Origin: a virus
Virus record (IMG/VR): IMGVR_UViG_3300028030_000035
Span: 1 to 38,406 of that record
Reading direction: 5' to 3' (one strand)
DNA length: 38,406 bases
Both the position numbers and the translations under genes were made by a program. Below the pieces are notes generated by a model, which was not told the origin of the DNA, did not search any database, and saw only the letters and a program-made list of their open reading frames with translations. Positions 37,809 to 38,406 of this stretch are shown one piece after another (the first letter of the stretch is position 1; each line of letters starts with the position of its first letter).

Positions 37809-38183
37809 ATGATTTCGGATAATGAGAAAAATGCCAAGGGAATTGCTGGAAGGCTTAAGAAGTGGGGGAATGATAATTATTCTTCTATTGATGATTTTGC
37901 TAATGCAATTGGAACTACAAAAGGCACATTATATTCATCATACCTTAATGGTAAGCACATGCCAGGATCACCAATGTTAATTAAATTAGCAAAACATGGA
38001 TGTAACTTAAATTGGTTACTTGCTACAAACGAGGATGAAACAACAGAATGGGCAGTAAATGAACCCAAAGCAGAGTATAACAGCCTAGAGGCACAAAACA
38101 AAAAACTAAAAAAAGAAACAGAAGAGTTAAAACAAAAATTAAAAATAGCAAAAGAAACAATTAATAAATTATTAGAGCAATAA
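37809..38183 (+). CDS. Prophage repressor, HTH with coiled coil (124 aa)
   Basis: The N-terminal 75 residues (DFANAIGTTKGTLYSSYLNG, IKLAKHGCNLNWLLATNEDE) form an XRE-like HTH with the GCNxNWLL ending typical of Bacteroidota CI-type repressors. The C-terminus (LEAQNKKLKKETEELKQKLK) is a coiled coil for oligomer formation. No peptidase domain for self-cleavage is present, so induction would need another factor, such as the antirepressor-like protein at 22804-23454. It is divergent from the early operon. Confidence 0.75.
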   Translation: MISDNEKNAKGIAGRLKKWGNDNYSSIDDFANAIGTTKGTLYSSYLNGKHMPGSPMLIKLAKHGCNLNWLLATNEDETTEWAVNEPKAEYNSLEAQNKKLKKETEELKQKLKIAKETINKLLEQ

Positions 38184-38316
38184 TGGGTTAGCAACAAAAT
38201 TACTCACAAGAGTTTAAAGTTAAGTCAAAAATAGTATAAAAAGTCATTCATTACAAAATGTCCCAAAACTATTGTAATATAACACCTTATCTCTTGCAGT
38301 TTAGTTACTTGTTTGT
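38184..38316. other. Right prophage end region, non-coding
   Basis: No gene is seen between the repressor and the host gene fragment. TTGCAGTTTAG at 38294-38304 is the inverse of CTAAACTGCAA at 43-53. The terminal-repeat role is only a possibility, as no target duplication could be matched. Confidence 0.35.
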
Positions 38317-38406
38317 TTAACCCCCTATATCTTTATCGAGTTTAAATATTTTGTATCCGCTCGAATTGTAACCAGCATATACAATATTTCCTGTGCTATC
38401 AACGGT
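38317..38406 (-). CDS. Partial host gene, beta-propeller-like C-terminus
   Basis: The minus strand is open from the window edge to a TAA at 38317. It encodes TVDSTGNIVYAGYNSSGYKI then FKLDKDIGG. The D-x-x-GN-hydrophobic pattern and GY repeats are typical of SBBP-type beta-propeller repeats in Bacteroidota secreted proteins. It is not a phage type and probably marks host chromosome next to the prophage end. Only the last 29 residues are visible. Confidence 0.55.
   Translation of the reverse strand, partial: TVDSTGNIVYAGYNSSGYKIFKLDKDIGG

Overview
The window is an almost complete Mu-like (transposable, siphovirus-type) prophage in a low-GC bacterium, most likely of the Bacteroidota/Ignavibacteria group. 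The host assignment is an inference. It rests on a promoter of the form TTG...TATCTTTG (17298-17322), on AT-rich host-type dispersed repeats (the CTGAGC-GTCGAAG and TCATTGCGA families) and on a truncated beta-propeller-like host gene at the right edge (38317-38406). The phage assignment rests on a DDE transposase with D137, D228 and E263, a MuB-type AAA+ ATPase, and GemA-, DUF3164-, F-, terminase-, portal-, protease- and capsid-like genes.

Layout, right to left. A repressor (37809-38183, +) faces a Ner/Cro-like gene and a long leftward early operon (37622 to about 28372): regulators, a coiled-coil DNA-binding-type protein, GemA-like, transposase, DUF3164-like, MuB-like ATPase, zinc ribbon, F-like head morphogenesis and a DUF5131-type radical SAM protein. 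Next on the same strand, at 25026-28332, is an unexpected integron-type cassette array: seven short genes separated by attC-like sites, with no integron integrase in view. Five of the sites carry an identical 118-122 bp element at the R'' box. Downstream are a ribbon-helix-helix gene with a perfect palindromic operator, a lipoprotein, and an antirepressor-like gene whose leader is highly structured.

The virion genes form two divergent blocks. The rightward block (17380-22535) has small and large terminase, portal, virion morphogenesis, gp36-like and gp37-like genes. The leftward block (17194-3441) has ClpP-type prohead protease/scaffold, decoration protein, a cysteine-peptidase-like protein, capsid, lysis genes, tail tube, tail chaperones with a T-TTT-TTC frameshift site, tape measure, distal tail and fibre genes. 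The two blocks share a promoter/operator region at 17195-17379. F lies in the early operon, so gene order is mosaic relative to Mu.

The left 3.3 kb holds nine small rightward genes, two of them helix-turn-helix and one with a broken start. They are separated by a recurring TTAC-N2-TTTT motif and end at a terminator shared with the tail operon. No left host junction is certain. The most novel part is the cassette array inside the phage early operon and its repeated element, which contains a compact attC-like hairpin. Two cassette genes take their start codon and first residues from the attC of the preceding cassette.
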